The notes under the pieces are model-generated. The model was given only the letters and a program-made list of their open reading frames with translations, ran no database searches and was not told where the DNA came from. This document shows, in pieces, positions 29,948 to 38,699 of a DNA stretch of 64,000 bases (its first letter is position 1; each line of letters opens with the position of its first letter). The DNA is from Parabacteroides distasonis. Lineage in GTDB: Bacteria > Bacteroidota > Bacteroidia > Bacteroidales > Tannerellaceae. The position numbers and the translations under genes were made by a program. The stretch lies in contig JAFBIU010000002.1 of NCBI GenBank assembly GCA_021531775.1, positions 62,001 through 126,000 of the forward strand, read 5' to 3'.

Positions 29948-32266
29948 TCAATAGGAGATTTTACAACCGATGAAATAGCTACGAGGTGAGCCCGGACCAT
30001 ACACATAACCTGCATCCCGGTTTCCCCCCTTGTCAAAATCTGACTGGAACGCATTGAAGAGATTCTGCACACCCCCATTCACCTGCAACGTCACTGTCCG
30101 GAACAATGGAATGTCATACGCCAACTTCAGGTTCATGTCGAAGAAATCCGGTGTTGTCTCCTCCCGGTCTTCCGGAATGTAACCAGCCATGTGCTGCACC
30201 AGCATGGAACCCGTATAGGTACCCGTCAGCGAACAAGAGAAACGTTTCCAAGGGGTAAAAGTCGATGTAAAGTAACCATACACATCGGGTGAACGGAACA
30301 TTTTCTTCTGTGGATCGACTGTTTCGCTCCAGCTCTCCGGTTCTTTATACCGGCTCCGTTGAAGGGTGGCTCCTGCCTGCAACTGCATCCAGGCGTAGGC
30401 CATTTTTGCCTCCAAATTCACACCGGCCACGCGAGCTCCCGATCCATTGCGACGCTCCATCAAACGGTTACCTTGTGCATCCCGTCCTATATCTTCCAAG
30501 ACAAAGACATCCCGTAAATCTGTATAGAACCCTTCCACCAGGAAGTTGACCTGTACACCACCCCATCTGTGGTAGAAGTCCATCGATGCACTGATGCTCT
30601 GCGATTTCTCCTCCTTCAGGTCGTCCGAAATCTGAATCATCGCCACATCACCACCGACAGCTGTCACGTGCAAATCCTCATCAAAAGCCTGAGGAGCCCG
30701 GAAACCACTCGAATAGGAGAGGCGGAAATTGATATCCTCCGTCGGATTATAACGCACATTGGCCCGCGGACTAAAAATCACATGCTGAATCATGTTATGC
30801 TTGTCCAGTCGGCCACCCAGCAACAGACTCCACTGCTTGTTTTTCCACTCATTCTGCAGAAAAGCACTCTCGATATGTACCTTTTGGGCAATGATACGGT
30901 CATAACCCAACATCTGGTCTTCCAGATCGTCATAGTTGTATTCCAGACCACCCGTCAATTCAGCTGGCAAGAAGAGACATTTGTCCCACGAATAGGAATA
31001 CTGGGCACCCCCGATGAAGGTCATGTCGGTCGTATGTCCATAGGCATTTGGATCCTGTCCGGCCCCATAATAACTCTGTCGGTGCGTATGCTGAGCCGAC
31101 GAATATACATTGAGCCGATGCTTATAGTCTTTTGAAAAAAGATCGAATTTCAGACCACCTCCGTTGATATTATGATCCGTTTGTTCGGTAATGTCTGTTT
31201 CGTGAGGCGGTCGATCCAATAGGTTTCCTCCCCGACGGAACTCCGAAATATTGTGAAACTCGAAAGTCAGTTTTGAATAGTTACTCGTCTTCAAATAGGA
31301 ACGAAAGCCAAGCGTCTTCGCATGAATCCGTCCCAATTCCGAGAAGCCGTCACCATCATGATCATAAGAAGCTCGGTATCGGCTCTGGCCAAAGAGGTAA
31401 ATGCCCGCCTTGTGATCGTCCGTCACTAACGAAGCATTCAAAGTCGTATTGTTGTCCGGACGACTTCCACCGGTCATGGTCAACGAATGGGCCACTTGAG
31501 CCGAATTGCGAAGCGGCTCTTTCGTAATGATATTGATGGTTCCGGCAATGGCTGAAGATCCGAAGAGAGCCGATCCACCCCCTCGCATCACCTCAACCCG
31601 CTCAATCATGTTGGCAGGAACCTGCTCCAATCCATAGACACCAGTCAAGGCACTGAAGATAGGACGGCTGTCGAGCAGAATCTGCGTGTAGGGTCCCTCC
31701 AAACCATTGATACGCACCTGCTGGAAACCGCAGTTCTGGCAGTTATTCTCCACACGTACCCCCGGCTGGAAGTTCAAACCATCGGACAAGGAGGTGGCAT
31801 TGTTGGCCTCAAACATTCTCGAATCCAACACATTCACCAACGAAGGAGCCAGTCGGCGGGTCGTCTCATTCCGGTTGGCAGACACCACGACACCATCCAG
31901 TGAAATGGCATCTTCCGAAGCTTCAAAGTTAACCTCCAAGGTTTTTCCCTTGCGTAATGTAACTGTCCGTTCAATCGTCTGGTAACCGATCGACTGCATC
32001 ACCAAGGTATATTTACCCTCGGGCAAGTTCTTCAAAAAATAATGACCTGTTGCATCCGAGACCGTACCAATGGTCGTTCCCTTCAGGAAAATGTTGATGA
32101 AAGCCAAATGCTCTCCACTCTTTTTATCAATGACATGCCCGATGACATTTGCATCAGACGGATTCAATTCACGTTGTTCTACGATTGTTGTTGGGGTATT
32201 ATCTGCCCAAGCCACATGCGTCAGCACACTGCAAAAGCAGAGCAAAATAGAGACTATTTTGTTCAT
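29948..32266 (-). CDS. TonB-dependent outer-membrane receptor (CirA-like)
   Basis: This 772-residue protein has a signal peptide (to about residue 21), a carboxypeptidase-regulatory-like domain (about 40-118, IGHVIDKKSGEHLAFINI), a TonB-box region near 120-132, a plug with RVEVMRGGGSALFGSSAIAG, and a 22-strand barrel ending in an aromatic C-terminus. The plug carries Cys176 and Cys179 (NNCQNCG) before the usual RINGLEG strand; this pair is seen in Bacteroidota receptors thought to take up metals or metal complexes. It sits 106 bases behind a His-rich small membrane protein on the same strand, which also hints at a metal substrate. The ligand is unknown. Confidence 0.9.
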   Translation of the reverse strand: MNKIVSILLCFCSVLTHVAWADNTPTTIVEQRELNPSDANVIGHVIDKKSGEHLAFINIFLKGTTIGTVSDATGHYFLKNLPEGKYTLVMQSIGYQTIERTVTLRKGKTLEVNFEASEDAISLDGVVVSANRNETTRRLAPSLVNVLDSRMFEANNATSLSDGLNFQPGVRVENNCQNCGFQQVRINGLEGPYTQILLDSRPIFSALTGVYGLEQVPANMIERVEVMRGGGSALFGSSAIAGTINIITKEPLRNSAQVAHSLTMTGGSRPDNNTTLNASLVTDDHKAGIYLFGQSRYRASYDHDGDGFSELGRIHAKTLGFRSYLKTSNYSKLTFEFHNISEFRRGGNLLDRPPHETDITEQTDHNINGGGLKFDLFSKDYKHRLNVYSSAQHTHRQSYYGAGQDPNAYGHTTDMTFIGGAQYSYSWDKCLFLPAELTGGLEYNYDDLEDQMLGYDRIIAQKVHIESAFLQNEWKNKQWSLLLGGRLDKHNMIQHVIFSPRANVRYNPTEDINFRLSYSSGFRAPQAFDEDLHVTAVGGDVAMIQISDDLKEEKSQSISASMDFYHRWGGVQVNFLVEGFYTDLRDVFVLEDIGRDAQGNRLMERRNGSGARVAGVNLEAKMAYAWMQLQAGATLQRSRYKEPESWSETVDPQKKMFRSPDVYGYFTSTFTPWKRFSCSLTGTYTGSMLVQHMAGYIPEDREETTPDFFDMNLKLAYDIPLFRTVTLQVNGGVQNLFNAFQSDFDKGGNRDAGYVYGPGSPRSYFIGCKISY

Positions 32267-32372
32267 TTGTTGATACTTGCTAAATTGTTAAAATGTTTCT
32301 TTGTTGTTCGATTAATTCCACAATGACCCTTGCTGACACATTCCTATGGCCAGCAACTAAGGAGACATGAAG

Positions 32373-32726
32373 TTAACCCAAACAAGGAGGAGCGCGTAAG
32401 AAGAGAGGCCCCCTGGCAGGAGCCAACGGCATCGGCTGCACAGCAGACATCCCGAGCGTATATAATAAAGGAAGGGCAAAAAAGGAGAGCGAAACAACAT
32501 CCATCGCCCCCTCTTCCACTTGAACCTGCGAGAGCTGATGGAAAAGCTGAATTTCAGCCAACGAATCGTGGTGGTGGCCTTGACCCTGATGCTGGAAAGG
32601 ATGCGAATGAACAATAGTCACCCCATTCTCCACATGCACGTGCATGAAGAGTGAGACACTCCCGTAATAGCCAATAAACAGCAACAGAAGTAACCATTGG
32701 AGATATTTAGCCCTCTTTTCTCTCAC
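32373..32726 (-). CDS. Small His-rich exported or membrane protein
   Basis: This 117-residue protein has an N-terminal hydrophobic segment (about 10-28), then a His-rich stretch HVHVENGVTIVHSHPF and HQGQGHHHDS (about 29-55), then a second hydrophobic stretch (about 78-92). The start is supported by a TATATTTG box about 20 bases upstream. I recognise no family. His clusters next to a TonB receptor suggest zinc, copper or nickel handling. The C-terminal 25 residues are Pro/Arg-rich. Overlapping frames in the same place lack a promoter-positioned start. Confidence 0.68.
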   Translation of the reverse strand: MREKRAKYLQWLLLLLFIGYYGSVSLFMHVHVENGVTIVHSHPFQHQGQGHHHDSLAEIQLFHQLSQVQVEEGAMDVVSLSFFALPLLYTLGMSAVQPMPLAPARGPLFLRAPPCLG

Positions 32727-32745
32727 ATTTTGCTATTTTAGGCTG

Positions 32746-32782
32746 CAAATATACGAATGAATGATGAAAATTACTACATTTG
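32746..32782. promoter_or_regulatory. Divergent -7 boxes, His-rich gene / malic enzyme
   Basis: Minus strand: TATATTTG at 32753-32746, 20 bases from the ATG at 32726. Plus strand: TACATTTG at 32775-32782, 45 bases from the malic-enzyme ATG at 32827. Neither has a clear TTG at the expected -33 distance, so this is moderate evidence. Confidence 0.6.
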
Positions 32783-32826
32783 CAACCATTTTAGGCAAAA
32801 CATATTACATTTAACTACCGTTTTTT

Positions 32827-35115
32827 ATGGCAAAGATTACAAAAGAGGATGCTCTTCGGTATCATGCCGAAGGCAAACCTGGAAAAATTGAGGTTATCCC
32901 TACCAAGCCCTATCAGACGCAAACCGACCTCTCCTTGGCCTACTCGCCAGGTGTGGCTGAGCCTTGTTTAGAGATCGAAAAGAACCCTCACGATGCGTAC
33001 GAATACACAGCTAAAGGCAATTTAGTGGCCGTTATTTCCAACGGTACAGCTGTGTTGGGATTAGGCGACATCGGTCCTTTGGCCGGCAAGCCGGTCATGG
33101 AGGGTAAAGGTCTGCTTTTTAAGATTTTCGCCGGTATCGACGTATTTGACATTGAGGTGGATGAGAAAAATCCCGACCGTTTCATTCAGACGGTCAAAGC
33201 TATTGCCCCCACATTTGGAGGTATCAACTTGGAAGACATTAAGGCTCCGGAATGTTTCGAAATCGAACAACGTCTGAAAGCCGAGCTGGACATTCCGGTG
33301 ATGCACGACGACCAGCATGGTACAGCCATCATCTCAGGTGCCGGTCTGCTGAATGCCTTGGAGGTAGCCGGCAAGAAGATTGATGAGGTACGCATCGTTG
33401 TCAATGGAGCCGGTGCTGCCTCCATTTCCTGCACCAAACTGTATGTGATGCTGGGAGCCCGTCGGGAAAATATCGTCATGTGCGACAGTAAAGGTGTGAT
33501 TCGGGCTGACCGAGACAACCTGAACGAGGCCAAGCGGGAATTTGCTACCTCACGCGACCTGCACACGCTGGAAGAGGCGCTCGTAGGAGCCGATGTCTTC
33601 CTGGGTCTTTCGGTTGCCAACGTGCTGACCCAAGAGATGGTCCGCACGATGAACAGCAATCCCATCGTCTTCGCCTTGGCCAACCCCAATCCGGAGATCT
33701 CCTATGCCGATGCGATGGCTTCCCGCGAAGACATCATCTTTGCAACAGGTCGTTCAGACTATCCCAATCAGATCAACAATGTATTAGGATTTCCCTATAT
33801 CTTCCGCGGCGCCTTGGATACCCATGCCAAAGCGATCAACGAAGAGATGAAGTTGGCAGCTGTCTATGCCATTGCAGCACTGGCCAAAGAACCGGTACCC
33901 GATGTGGTCAATGCAGCCTATAAGCTGAAGCGCACCACCTTCGGTCGCGACTACATTCTGCCCAAGGCACTTGATCCACGTCTGCTGACCCGTGTCTCCT
34001 GTGCCGTTGCCAAAGCAGCCATCGAATCGGGTGTCGCTCGGAAAGTGATCACCGATTGGGAGAGTTATGGCAACCATTTGCGTGAAATGATGGGCTACGA
34101 CAACAAATTGCTCCGCTCTTTCACCGACATGGCCAAGGCTCATCCGAAACGGGTTGTCTTTGCAGAGGCCAACCATGCCAACATGCTGAAAGCGGCTGTC
34201 GAAGCGAAAGCCGAAGGTATCTGCTACCCGATCCTGTTGGGTAACGAGGAGCGTCTGGCCAAGATTGCTGCCGAAGAGAACATCAGCCTGGAGGGCATCG
34301 AGATTGTCAACCTGCGTCACGATCGGGAGACCGAACGTCGCCACCGCTATGCGCGTATCCTAAGTGAGAAGCGAGCCCGTGAGGGTGTCACCTATTCTGA
34401 AGCCTGTGAGAAGATGGTTGACCGGAATGCTTTCGGTATGATGATGGTTGAGACCGGTGATGCCGATGCATTCGTAACCGGTGTCTATAGCCGTTACAAC
34501 GAATTGAGCAAGATGGCTGAACAGATCATTGGTATCCGTCCCACCTACAACCATTTTGGAGCCATGAACATCGTCACCTGCAAGAAGGGTACCTTCTTCA
34601 TCGCCGATACACTGATCAACCGTCATCCCTCCACTGAAGTGTTGATCGATTTGGCTCGTCTGACACATGATGCCGTGAAGTTCTTTGCCCACGATCCGGT
34701 GATCGCTATGCTCTCCTACTCTAATTTTGGAGCAGACAAGCAGGGAAGCCCGCTGAAGGTACACGATGCGATTGACTACCTGCACAAGCACTATCCGGAG
34801 ATCTGCATCGATGGAGAGATGCAGATCAACTTCGCCCTCGACAAGAAGTTACGCGATGAGAATTATCCGTTCAACACCTTGAAGGGTAAGGATGTGAACA
34901 CACTCGTCTTCCCGAACCTGAGTTCAGCCAACAGTGCCTATAAACTGCTCTTGGAGTTAGGCGTTGTCGAGTCGATCGGTCCGATCCAGATGGGTCTGAA
35001 CAAACCGATTCACTTCACCGATGTGGAAAGTACGACACGTGACATCCTCAACCTGACAACGGTTGCCGTGGTCGATGCGATCGTACAGGAACAGATCGAA
35101 AAGGGCGTCAACTGA
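32827..35115 (+). CDS. maeB: NADP-dependent malic enzyme with phosphotransacetylase-like C-domain
   Basis: This 762-residue two-domain protein has malic-enzyme motifs YSPGVAEPC (about 38), the metal/substrate site MHDDQHGTA (about 160-168), the dinucleotide loop NGAGAASISC and ANPNPEISYADA. From about 425 to the end it has the phosphate acetyltransferase fold (AEANHANMLKAAVE, GADKQGSPLKVHDAI), which in MaeB-type enzymes is regulatory rather than catalytic. It oxidatively decarboxylates malate to pyruvate with NADPH formation. It is monocistronic, followed by a hairpin terminator at 35131. Confidence 0.96.
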   Translation: MAKITKEDALRYHAEGKPGKIEVIPTKPYQTQTDLSLAYSPGVAEPCLEIEKNPHDAYEYTAKGNLVAVISNGTAVLGLGDIGPLAGKPVMEGKGLLFKIFAGIDVFDIEVDEKNPDRFIQTVKAIAPTFGGINLEDIKAPECFEIEQRLKAELDIPVMHDDQHGTAIISGAGLLNALEVAGKKIDEVRIVVNGAGAASISCTKLYVMLGARRENIVMCDSKGVIRADRDNLNEAKREFATSRDLHTLEEALVGADVFLGLSVANVLTQEMVRTMNSNPIVFALANPNPEISYADAMASREDIIFATGRSDYPNQINNVLGFPYIFRGALDTHAKAINEEMKLAAVYAIAALAKEPVPDVVNAAYKLKRTTFGRDYILPKALDPRLLTRVSCAVAKAAIESGVARKVITDWESYGNHLREMMGYDNKLLRSFTDMAKAHPKRVVFAEANHANMLKAAVEAKAEGICYPILLGNEERLAKIAAEENISLEGIEIVNLRHDRETERRHRYARILSEKRAREGVTYSEACEKMVDRNAFGMMMVETGDADAFVTGVYSRYNELSKMAEQIIGIRPTYNHFGAMNIVTCKKGTFFIADTLINRHPSTEVLIDLARLTHDAVKFFAHDPVIAMLSYSNFGADKQGSPLKVHDAIDYLHKHYPEICIDGEMQINFALDKKLRDENYPFNTLKGKDVNTLVFPNLSSANSAYKLLLELGVVESIGPIQMGLNKPIHFTDVESTTRDILNLTTVAVVDAIVQEQIEKGVN

Positions 35116-35130
35116 TCCCTCTATGTATGA

Positions 35131-35172
35131 AAAAAGCCTGTGCCTCTTTTTGAAAGGAGACACAGGCTTTTT
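35131..35172. terminator. Terminator between maeB and the thioredoxin-like gene
   Basis: AAAAAGCCTGTG pairs with CACAGGCTTTTT (12 base pairs) with a T-run on both outer sides, so it should act for the plus-strand maeB and the convergent minus-strand gene whose stop is at its right edge. Confidence 0.88.
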
Positions 35173-36071
35173 TATTGGATTCGGGTTTCGATCGCTTCTA
35201 ACGTCGTATTCTTCAATAGCACAGCTTTCGAGGCATCCAGCAAATAGAGTGTCGGATAACGAGGAATGTCATAGAGTTCCTCTCCCACCACACGTTGGGC
35301 GGCATCCCGGGCCCGTATCCAAGAGACCGGCAAATCCGGCAGATGCGATCGCCACAAAGCCTCCTCTTCACCAGGATAGAGAGCCAACAGCTGTAATTGG
35401 CCAACTGCCAATTGGCGGTTGATCACCTCGGACGAAGCCAACTGACGAGTCACCGCCTGACAATGATCACAGGTCGGATCCATAAAGTAGAGCACAGTAG
35501 GGACTGACGGCAGTGCATACAGCGTCTGCTCTGCCCCTTCTGCCGTTACAAAAGCAAAGTCAGTAGCAGGTTCACCCACCCGATTCCGCAACAGCAATGC
35601 CAATAAAGACTCCGGACGTACCTTCTCATACGTATCCAATTGGGGAAGCGTCAAAGCAGTCTGTAATACCGGAATCAGCAATTCCTCCCGACGGACAGGC
35701 GATTCCACATCATACAGATAGGCCTCACACTGTTCCAAAAAATAGAGCAACGTCGGTTTATGCACACTGGACTGCCGTATCAACTGCCGGAAAGCCTCCT
35801 CTGCTTCGGCTGTAGGAACGAGGCGCATCAAGTCGATGAAATTAGACAAGGCCTGTTCTGTCACCTCCGGTGCATAAAGTTCCAAAGCCTGCTGGAAATC
35901 AAACTGATCCCAATAATGTTGCACCAAATAAGAGGCACGTGTCGTAGGATCACGCAATTCAGTCGGAATCGTTACGGCAGGAAAATCCCGACTCCCCTCT
36001 TGCGCTTGCATACCAGACAAACTGGCCCACCAGCATGCCCCTATCAGACCATATAGATAAGATGTTTCCAT
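35172..36071 (-). CDS. Secreted DUF5106/thioredoxin-like protein
   Basis: The true start is the ATG at 36071 (299 residues); an apparent earlier start is TTG. A signal peptide ends near GMQAQ (about residue 24). The N-terminal half is helical and of the DUF5106 kind. The C-terminal half is a thioredoxin fold with redox motif CDHC in MDPTCDHCQAV and cis-Pro segment DIPRYPTLYLLD. Such TlpA-like periplasmic proteins reduce or shuffle disulfides. Promoter: TATGTTTG at 36100-36093 with TTTG 19 bases out (complement of 36120-36123), 22 bases ahead of the start. Confidence 0.82.
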   Translation of the reverse strand: METSYLYGLIGACWWASLSGMQAQEGSRDFPAVTIPTELRDPTTRASYLVQHYWDQFDFQQALELYAPEVTEQALSNFIDLMRLVPTAEAEEAFRQLIRQSSVHKPTLLYFLEQCEAYLYDVESPVRREELLIPVLQTALTLPQLDTYEKVRPESLLALLLRNRVGEPATDFAFVTAEGAEQTLYALPSVPTVLYFMDPTCDHCQAVTRQLASSEVINRQLAVGQLQLLALYPGEEEALWRSHLPDLPVSWIRARDAAQRVVGEELYDIPRYPTLYLLDASKAVLLKNTTLEAIETRIQ

Positions 36072-36092
36072 CTTTGTCAATTAAAATATCGG

Positions 36093-36123
36093 CAAACATA
36101 CTGATTCGTGAGGAATATCCAAA
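36093..36123 (-). promoter_or_regulatory. Promoter of the thioredoxin-like gene
   Basis: The minus strand reads TTTG (complement of 36120-36123), 19 bases, then TATGTTTG (complement of 36093-36100). This is a near-perfect Bacteroidota promoter and rules out the TTG start at 36080 as the first choice. Confidence 0.75.
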
Positions 36124-36189
36124 CATTTCATGGGTATTTTTTCGTATGCCCTTCCTCCTATTTTTCCGTGATTACCCTCGTTGGCTTGT

Positions 36190-36245
36190 GAAGCTATCTT
36201 CGGGACCTCATGAAGATAGCTTCGTGGCTGGTTGAAGATAGCTTA
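36190..36245. repeat. Triple 12-base repeat upstream of cdd
   Basis: GAAGCTATCTTC at 36190-36201 is followed by its exact reverse complement GAAGATAGCTTC at 36212-36223 (10-base spacer), and an 11/12 copy GAAGATAGCTTA at 36234-36245. The third copy lies directly inside the cdd promoter spacer. No T-run follows, so a terminator is unlikely. It could be an operator with one inverted and one direct site, or a hairpin in an unknown transcript. Confidence 0.6.
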
Positions 36246-36262
36246 GTTTTTGCTTATCTTTG
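36231..36262 (+). promoter_or_regulatory. Promoter of cytidine deaminase gene
   Basis: TTG at 36232-36234, a 20-base spacer, then TATCTTTG at 36255-36262, 22 bases before the ATG at 36285. It overlaps the third copy of the 12-base repeat. Confidence 0.78.
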
Positions 36263-36284
36263 TCCACCTAATCAGGATAGTTTT

Positions 36285-36749
36285 ATGGAAGAGATCAAAC
36301 AAACTTGGACCTACACAAAGATGTCGGTCGCAGAATTGGATGAAGCGGATGTAGCTTTACGCGAAGCAGCGCTGGAGGCAGCCCACAAAGCGTATGCCCC
36401 CTATTCCCATTTTCAAGTAGGTGCCGCCCTACGGTTGTCCAATGGGCAGATCATTACCGGCAACAATCAGGAAAACATTGCCTACCCTTCCGGGCTATGT
36501 GCCGAACGGACAGCCCTGTTCTATGCCGGAGCCCATTATCCCCAGGAGGCGATCTGCTCCTTAGCCATCATCGCCTTTGCACAAGGGAAGATCCAACCGC
36601 AGATAGCCCCCTGTGGAGCCTGCCGACAAGTGATGGTGGAGAGCGAACAGCGAAGTGGTCAGCCCATGCGGATTCTGCTATGTGGCGAAGAGAGCGTCTA
36701 TGTCATTCACTCCGCTCAATTCTTGTTGCCCTTCACCTTCACCTTTTGA
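36285..36749 (+). CDS. cdd: Cytidine deaminase
   Basis: Start 36285 (154 residues) is set by the promoter at 36231-36262, which lies inside the longer frame. Motifs: APYSHFQVGAAL, GNNQENIAYPSGLCAERTA (zinc Cys and catalytic Glu) and PCGACRQ (two zinc Cys). The set Cys, Cys, Cys is that of the tetrameric enzyme. It deaminates cytidine and deoxycytidine to uridines for pyrimidine salvage. The 3' end overlaps the end of the convergent comEC gene by 34 bases. Confidence 0.94.
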   Translation: MEEIKQTWTYTKMSVAELDEADVALREAALEAAHKAYAPYSHFQVGAALRLSNGQIITGNNQENIAYPSGLCAERTALFYAGAHYPQEAICSLAIIAFAQGKIQPQIAPCGACRQVMVESEQRSGQPMRILLCGEESVYVIHSAQFLLPFTFTF

Positions 36750-37918
36750 AGAAGTTGATGGCAGATGAACACTACCACCATGTAATAGAGCACGAGTGCG
36801 ACGCCACCAAAGGAGACCTCCCAATCGGCTCCGGGGACCTGGCTGAAGCGTGTCACACAGGTACACATGCCACGGGTCAACAGTTCCACGCCCTCCTGCA
36901 ACAGGCTACTGCCCCACCAAGTGGAGGGCCAGAGCAACCAAATCAGTCCCAAGGGAACAAGCAGTAATGAGAACGAAGTGACCGGCAAATTGGTGAATAG
37001 AAAGAGCCAAGAGAAGCGACCAAAATGGTAAAGGGTGAGTCCAGCTGTCCCCAATTGGGCTGCAAAAGCGATGCAGAGCGAATGGCAGGGAAACGCCAAG
37101 AGCCGAGAACGGATTGGCAACCAGTACAGAAAGAGGGGTTGCAGCCAGAGAATAAAGAAGACAGCTACAAAACTCAATTGAAAGCCGATATCCAACAGGT
37201 AATAGGGATTGAACACCAGCATACAAAAAGCGGTTGCGGCCAAACTGTTATAACTGTCGTAGTTTTGCCAACGGTAACGGGTAAACAGTACAAAAGAGAG
37301 CATAATGCCGGCCCGTACGGCCGAGGGAGCGAGACCGGTCAGCAGGAGATATCCCCACAACGACGCCAATATAATGAAAAGTGTCAGCCACCTCCATCGC
37401 CATTGGTTGAAGTGACGCAGACAGGCCACCACCAAACCACAGACAATGGCTACATGAAATCCACTGACCGCCAAAACATGGGATACGCCCGAGAGGGCAA
37501 ACGAACGACGTGTTTCGCGTGGCATTTGACGACGTTCGCCCAAGGTCATGGCCACCAAAACCGACCGTTCCTCTTGGGTCAGCCGCAATTGGTCGGCTCG
37601 TGCCAGTAATTGCGAACGCAACGGATGATCCAACAGGGTTTCCCGAGACACATCGGGTTGGTAACGGGCAGATACAGTCGTTACAAAAGCGGCTGTGGCC
37701 ATCAAGAGAAGTGCGAAGGCATATCCCCAGGAGAAGAGATTACCTGCGTGAAACCCATCTTGCCTGCACCATCCGCTTCCAATCAACAGGAGCAGGACCA
37801 TGGCCGACAGCAGGAGAGCCCAGGGTATTTCCGGACAGTTCAACTGCAAACCAACACCACCTACCCAAAAAAGAAGCGGTCTTATAAAAGACCGCTTCGT
37901 GTAGAATGCTTTCATCAC
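36716..37918 (-). CDS. Short ComEC/Rec2-family membrane protein
   Basis: This 400-residue polytopic protein has the ComEC core: LGERRQMPRETRRSFALSG, then HVLAVSGFHVAIV (the signature His-containing helix), SAVRAGIM, and eight or so further membrane helices. The family's N-terminal OB-fold (DUF4131) is essentially absent: only about 90 residues, mostly two membrane helices, precede the core, and there is no C-terminal metallo-beta-lactamase domain. ComEC passes single-stranded DNA into the cell during transformation. It lies 39 bases after rpe. It could be a natural minimal form or a remnant of a longer gene, but the frame is clean. Confidence 0.85.
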   Translation of the reverse strand: MMKAFYTKRSFIRPLLFWVGGVGLQLNCPEIPWALLLSAMVLLLLIGSGWCRQDGFHAGNLFSWGYAFALLLMATAAFVTTVSARYQPDVSRETLLDHPLRSQLLARADQLRLTQEERSVLVAMTLGERRQMPRETRRSFALSGVSHVLAVSGFHVAIVCGLVVACLRHFNQWRWRWLTLFIILASLWGYLLLTGLAPSAVRAGIMLSFVLFTRYRWQNYDSYNSLAATAFCMLVFNPYYLLDIGFQLSFVAVFFILWLQPLFLYWLPIRSRLLAFPCHSLCIAFAAQLGTAGLTLYHFGRFSWLFLFTNLPVTSFSLLLVPLGLIWLLWPSTWWGSSLLQEGVELLTRGMCTCVTRFSQVPGADWEVSFGGVALVLYYMVVVFICHQLLQKVKVKGNKN

Positions 37919-37957
37919 TAAGGCTGGTCAATTTTCAAATTTTACACTATGAAATAA

Positions 37958-38608
37958 TCACATGGTTTTCAATTCATGAATGATCTGCAAGGGATCGGGC
38001 GACTTGAAAACGAAATTACCCGCTACCAATACATCGGCTCCGGCCTCCAACAGACGTTTGCCCGTTACCAGATTGACACCACCATCGACCTCGATCAACG
38101 TCGATAATCCGCGTTCGTCAATCATCCGACGAAGATGTTTCACCTTTTCCACGGCATGTCCAATGAATTTCTGTCCGCCAAATCCCGGATTGACAGACAT
38201 CAGCATCGCTACATCCACATCCTCAATAATATCTTCCAACAGGGAGACAGGGGTATGAGGATTGAGACAAACACCCGCTTTCATACCTGCATCCTTGATC
38301 GCATACAAGGTACGGTGCAGATGCGTACAAGCCTCGTAATGAACCGTCATCACATGTGCTTGGGCAGCTGCAATTTCCGCGATGAATTTCTGAGGCTCGA
38401 CAATCATCAGATGTACATCCATTTTCTTGAGAGATACATCTTTCAGTGCATTCAATACCGGCAATCCAAAGGAGATGTTGGGTACAAACACACCATCCAT
38501 CACATCCAAATGTAACCAATCGGCCTCGCTCTTGTTCACCAACTCAACATCCCGCTGTAAATTCATAAAATCGGCAGCCAATAAAGAAGGTGCTATCAAA
38601 TGTTTCAT
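37958..38608 (-). CDS. rpe: Ribulose-phosphate 3-epimerase
   Basis: This 216-residue TIM barrel begins IAPSLLAADFMNLQRDVE and shows WLHLDVMDGVFVPNISFG, KKMDVHLMIVEP, MSVNPGFGGQKF and LIEVDGGVN, which carry the metal-binding His/Asp set and phosphate loop. It interconverts ribulose- and xylulose-5-phosphate. A TATCTTTG box (complement of 38644-38651) lies about 36 bases ahead. The comEC gene follows. Confidence 0.96.
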   Translation of the reverse strand: MKHLIAPSLLAADFMNLQRDVELVNKSEADWLHLDVMDGVFVPNISFGLPVLNALKDVSLKKMDVHLMIVEPQKFIAEIAAAQAHVMTVHYEACTHLHRTLYAIKDAGMKAGVCLNPHTPVSLLEDIIEDVDVAMLMSVNPGFGGQKFIGHAVEKVKHLRRMIDERGLSTLIEVDGGVNLVTGKRLLEAGADVLVAGNFVFKSPDPLQIIHELKTM

Positions 38609-38658
38609 ATATCCTTTTTTATCTTATGATGACAATTCGGGGACAAAGATAATACAAA

Positions 38659-38692
38659 ATATGCGAACAGGCGTCAATTCCTGTTCGCATAT
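38659..38692. terminator. Terminator behind the 56-residue gene and sigma factor
   Basis: A perfect 13-base stem (ATATGCGAACAGG with CCTGTTCGCATAT, eight-base loop). On the minus strand it is followed by TTTTGTATT, on the plus strand by CTCTCTTTTT. It ends transcription of the sigma factor and small-protein genes, before the rpe promoter box at 38644. Confidence 0.85.
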
Positions 38693-38699
38693 CTCTCTT

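Noticed and set aside
32330-32617. Plus-strand ORF opposite the His-rich gene
   Set aside because: No promoter in place; the composition is shadow-like; the minus-strand frame has a membrane segment and a promoter box.
36202-36223. Terminator reading of the inverted repeat ahead of cdd
   Set aside because: No T-run follows on either strand, and no gene ends there.
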